Shown here one piece after another: positions 62,612 to 64,000 of a stretch of DNA of 64,000 nucleotides (the first letter of the stretch is position 1; each line of letters begins with the position of its first letter). The translations under genes and the position numbers were made by a program. The notes under the pieces are model-generated. The model was not told where the DNA came from. It was given only the letters and a program-made list of their open reading frames with translations, and searched no databases. The stretch is from Rhynchopus sp. YZ270_cl-10 (Eukaryota > Euglenozoa > Diplonemea > Diplonemida > Diplonemidae). The stretch covers positions 1,873,220 through 1,937,219 of the forward strand of contig OZ037839.1 in the NCBI GenBank assembly GCA_964035575.1. Direction: 5' to 3'.

Positions 62612-63550
62612 TACATTATTCCGATTGCGGTACTTAAAACGCGTTTTGAAAAGAGTGGTCATTCTCGTGGGGAAAAAAAAAATGTGGTAATTGAGGATGC
62701 ATCATTGATGTATGACAACCTCTGTACTCTACACGCTGATCTCTTATCTGTTGTTGAGTCGACAATCATTCATGCGAAAAGTGGATGAAAGACGCGATCC
62801 AACCATATAAAAAAAGAGGGGGAAAAAAAAAAACAGTGGAGATTGCACAACTGTGGCAACACAACCGAGGCAACTACACTTCAACAATTTATCAAAAAAA
62901 AAACAAGTAATTGCTATCGGAAAAAAAACGGCGTGTGCTGTGGAACTCCACCCTGTAGAAGTAACCTACAACACACCCAGCACTCTGCTCTTCTGCAGGT
63001 ATGATAACGCTCTTCGTACGCTGCCAGACCCACTGGGACGCCTGCATCTGAAACGTTCAAGAAGGGGGGCTGTCCTCTTCATCCAGCACCATCTGATCGA
63101 TAGCGTTGTTGGACGTAGTCTCGGCAGGCTCGGCGTGTTCCAGATCGTTTTTGTCCACAGGGTCCCACGCAGTGTCGTCGTCGTTGGAGCAGTGCGGAAG
63201 AAGCACAGAATGCACAGACGACAACACGTCGAGCACACCAGGCACATCAGCACCTCCAGCAAATCGCTAGGATGCTACGGTGGTTTCGAAAACCACGCGG
63301 GGTTTTCCACAGCACACCCCGTTTTTTCCTTAGCAATTAGTTGTTCTTGTTGTTATTGTAATTTTCAACCACCTTCCTTCAACCCTTGTAGGATCAGTTC
63401 TAATTTTTTTTCGCGAAAACTTGAAATGACACATTTCAAGAGAACAAATTAAAAAGGGTCCTTATTTGCATTTTTGGGCTCTGCCCGTGCAGTGGTGGGG
63501 TCAATCTCGAAAATTGGACAATTTTTTGACCACTTACTGGGGGGGGCCGA
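62612..63550. other. Spacer with a GC-rich patch
   Basis: The CAACACAACCGAGGCAACT motif recurs near 62858. From 62980 to 63270 base composition rises to gene-like values; the minus strand has a 62-codon frame (63245 to 63057) beginning MPGVLDVLSSVHSVLLPHCS and ending in an acidic tail (LDEEDSPPS). It may be a fragment of a former gene; no family is recognised. Confidence 0.3.
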
Positions 63551-63943
63551 ATAGTGGACCCCCCCTGAATAGTAGACCCCCCTTGAATAGTAGACCCCCC
63601 CTGGGAATTCTGGGTTTTTTTAAATTTTTTTTCCTTTGAATAGTGGACCCCCCCTGAGAAATTCCGGGGAAATTTTTTTTTTCCGTTGAATAGTGGACCC
63701 CCCCCCAGGTTTTCGTTTTTTTTGACTTTTTGCGGAAGTCACGGAAAAATTTTAGAGGGGATCAACTACAAATTTCAAATTGATTTTTCTTTCTTTGGAT
63801 AGATTTTGTGACAAATCTTTCCAAAGAAGCAAAAATCAGTATATTTTGACACACCCTATCAGCCTCATCGACAGGAGGGGTTTAGTAGAAATACAGGAAA
63901 AAAATTTTGGGGGGGTCTACTATTTAGGGGGGGTCTACTATTC
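63551..63943. mobile_element. Inverted-repeat element with GAATAGTGGACCCCCC motifs
   Basis: Five direct copies of GAATAGT(G/A)GACCCCCC lie at about 63551, 63569, 63586, 63638 and 63688, and two inverted copies end at about 63926 and 63943, so both ends carry the motif facing inward. The design matches the element at 48670-49350. No target duplication is evident. A 20-bp perfect palindrome (GCCCGAAATATATTTCGGGC) follows near 63956. Confidence 0.6.
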
Positions 63944-64000
63944 CATCCTTGGACCGCCCGAAATATATTTCGGGCATTTCGGGCGAATTAGGGGCGGATT

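Overview
The window looks like nuclear DNA from a protist. It carries long uninterrupted eukaryote-type reading frames with no recognisable introns, GC-rich coding islands in AT-rich intergenic DNA, multicopy gene families, a LINE and many short inverted-repeat transposons. Several start codons are preceded by a pyrimidine tract and a nearby AG, as expected for spliced-leader trans-splicing (euglenozoans, some alveolates). No spliced-leader gene is visible, so the lineage stays open; the trans-splicing reading and the 2A-bearing LINE are hints only. All convincing genes are on the + strand. All similarity statements were made by eye.

Region 1 (0.3-10.5 kb): a gene with an N-terminal ubiquitin-like (Ubl) domain and BspA-type leucine-rich repeats (LRRs) is split by a complete-looking 8.8-kb APE-type LINE with a perfect 19-bp target-site duplication. 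The insertion falls on a codon boundary, so the Ubl domain reads in frame into LINE ORF1, which carries an OTU-type cysteine protease domain. ORF2 has a 2A-like motif, an APE endonuclease, a reverse transcriptase, Cys/His modules and a C-terminal PCNA-box-like motif.

Region 2 (10.5-31.3 kb): five tandem copies (A-E) of a 486-residue BAHD/condensation-type acyltransferase, separated by repeated spacers. B+C and D+E are copies of one two-gene block, and the genes are mosaics of one another. Copy A has lost its ATG. A relic between C and D joins a decayed Ubl domain to a decayed LINE 3' end.

Region 3 (31.3-44.5 kb): a six-pass membrane class III cyclase-like gene whose upstream DNA is shared with acyltransferases C and E; a 468-bp array of an 8-bp unit; a 1839-residue probable HEAT/ARM solenoid gene; and a DUF2855 gene.

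Region 4 (45.7-58.5 kb): three more Ubl-LRR genes. Copies 2 and 3 are intact and end in FG-rich repeats; copy 4 is a truncated pseudogene fused to a piece of another gene. A WD40 gene with its own Ubl-like N-terminus follows. A 2.76-kb pile of inverted-repeat elements lies between copies 2 and 3.

Region 5 (58.5-64 kb): no convincing gene. It holds three hAT-type non-autonomous elements with 8-bp target duplications and, at the right edge, an inverted-repeat element with a 16-bp repeated motif. In all, six hAT-type elements with verified 8-bp duplications are present (28.9, 40.2, 43.1, 59.5, 61.0 and 62.0 kb). No transposase gene was found.
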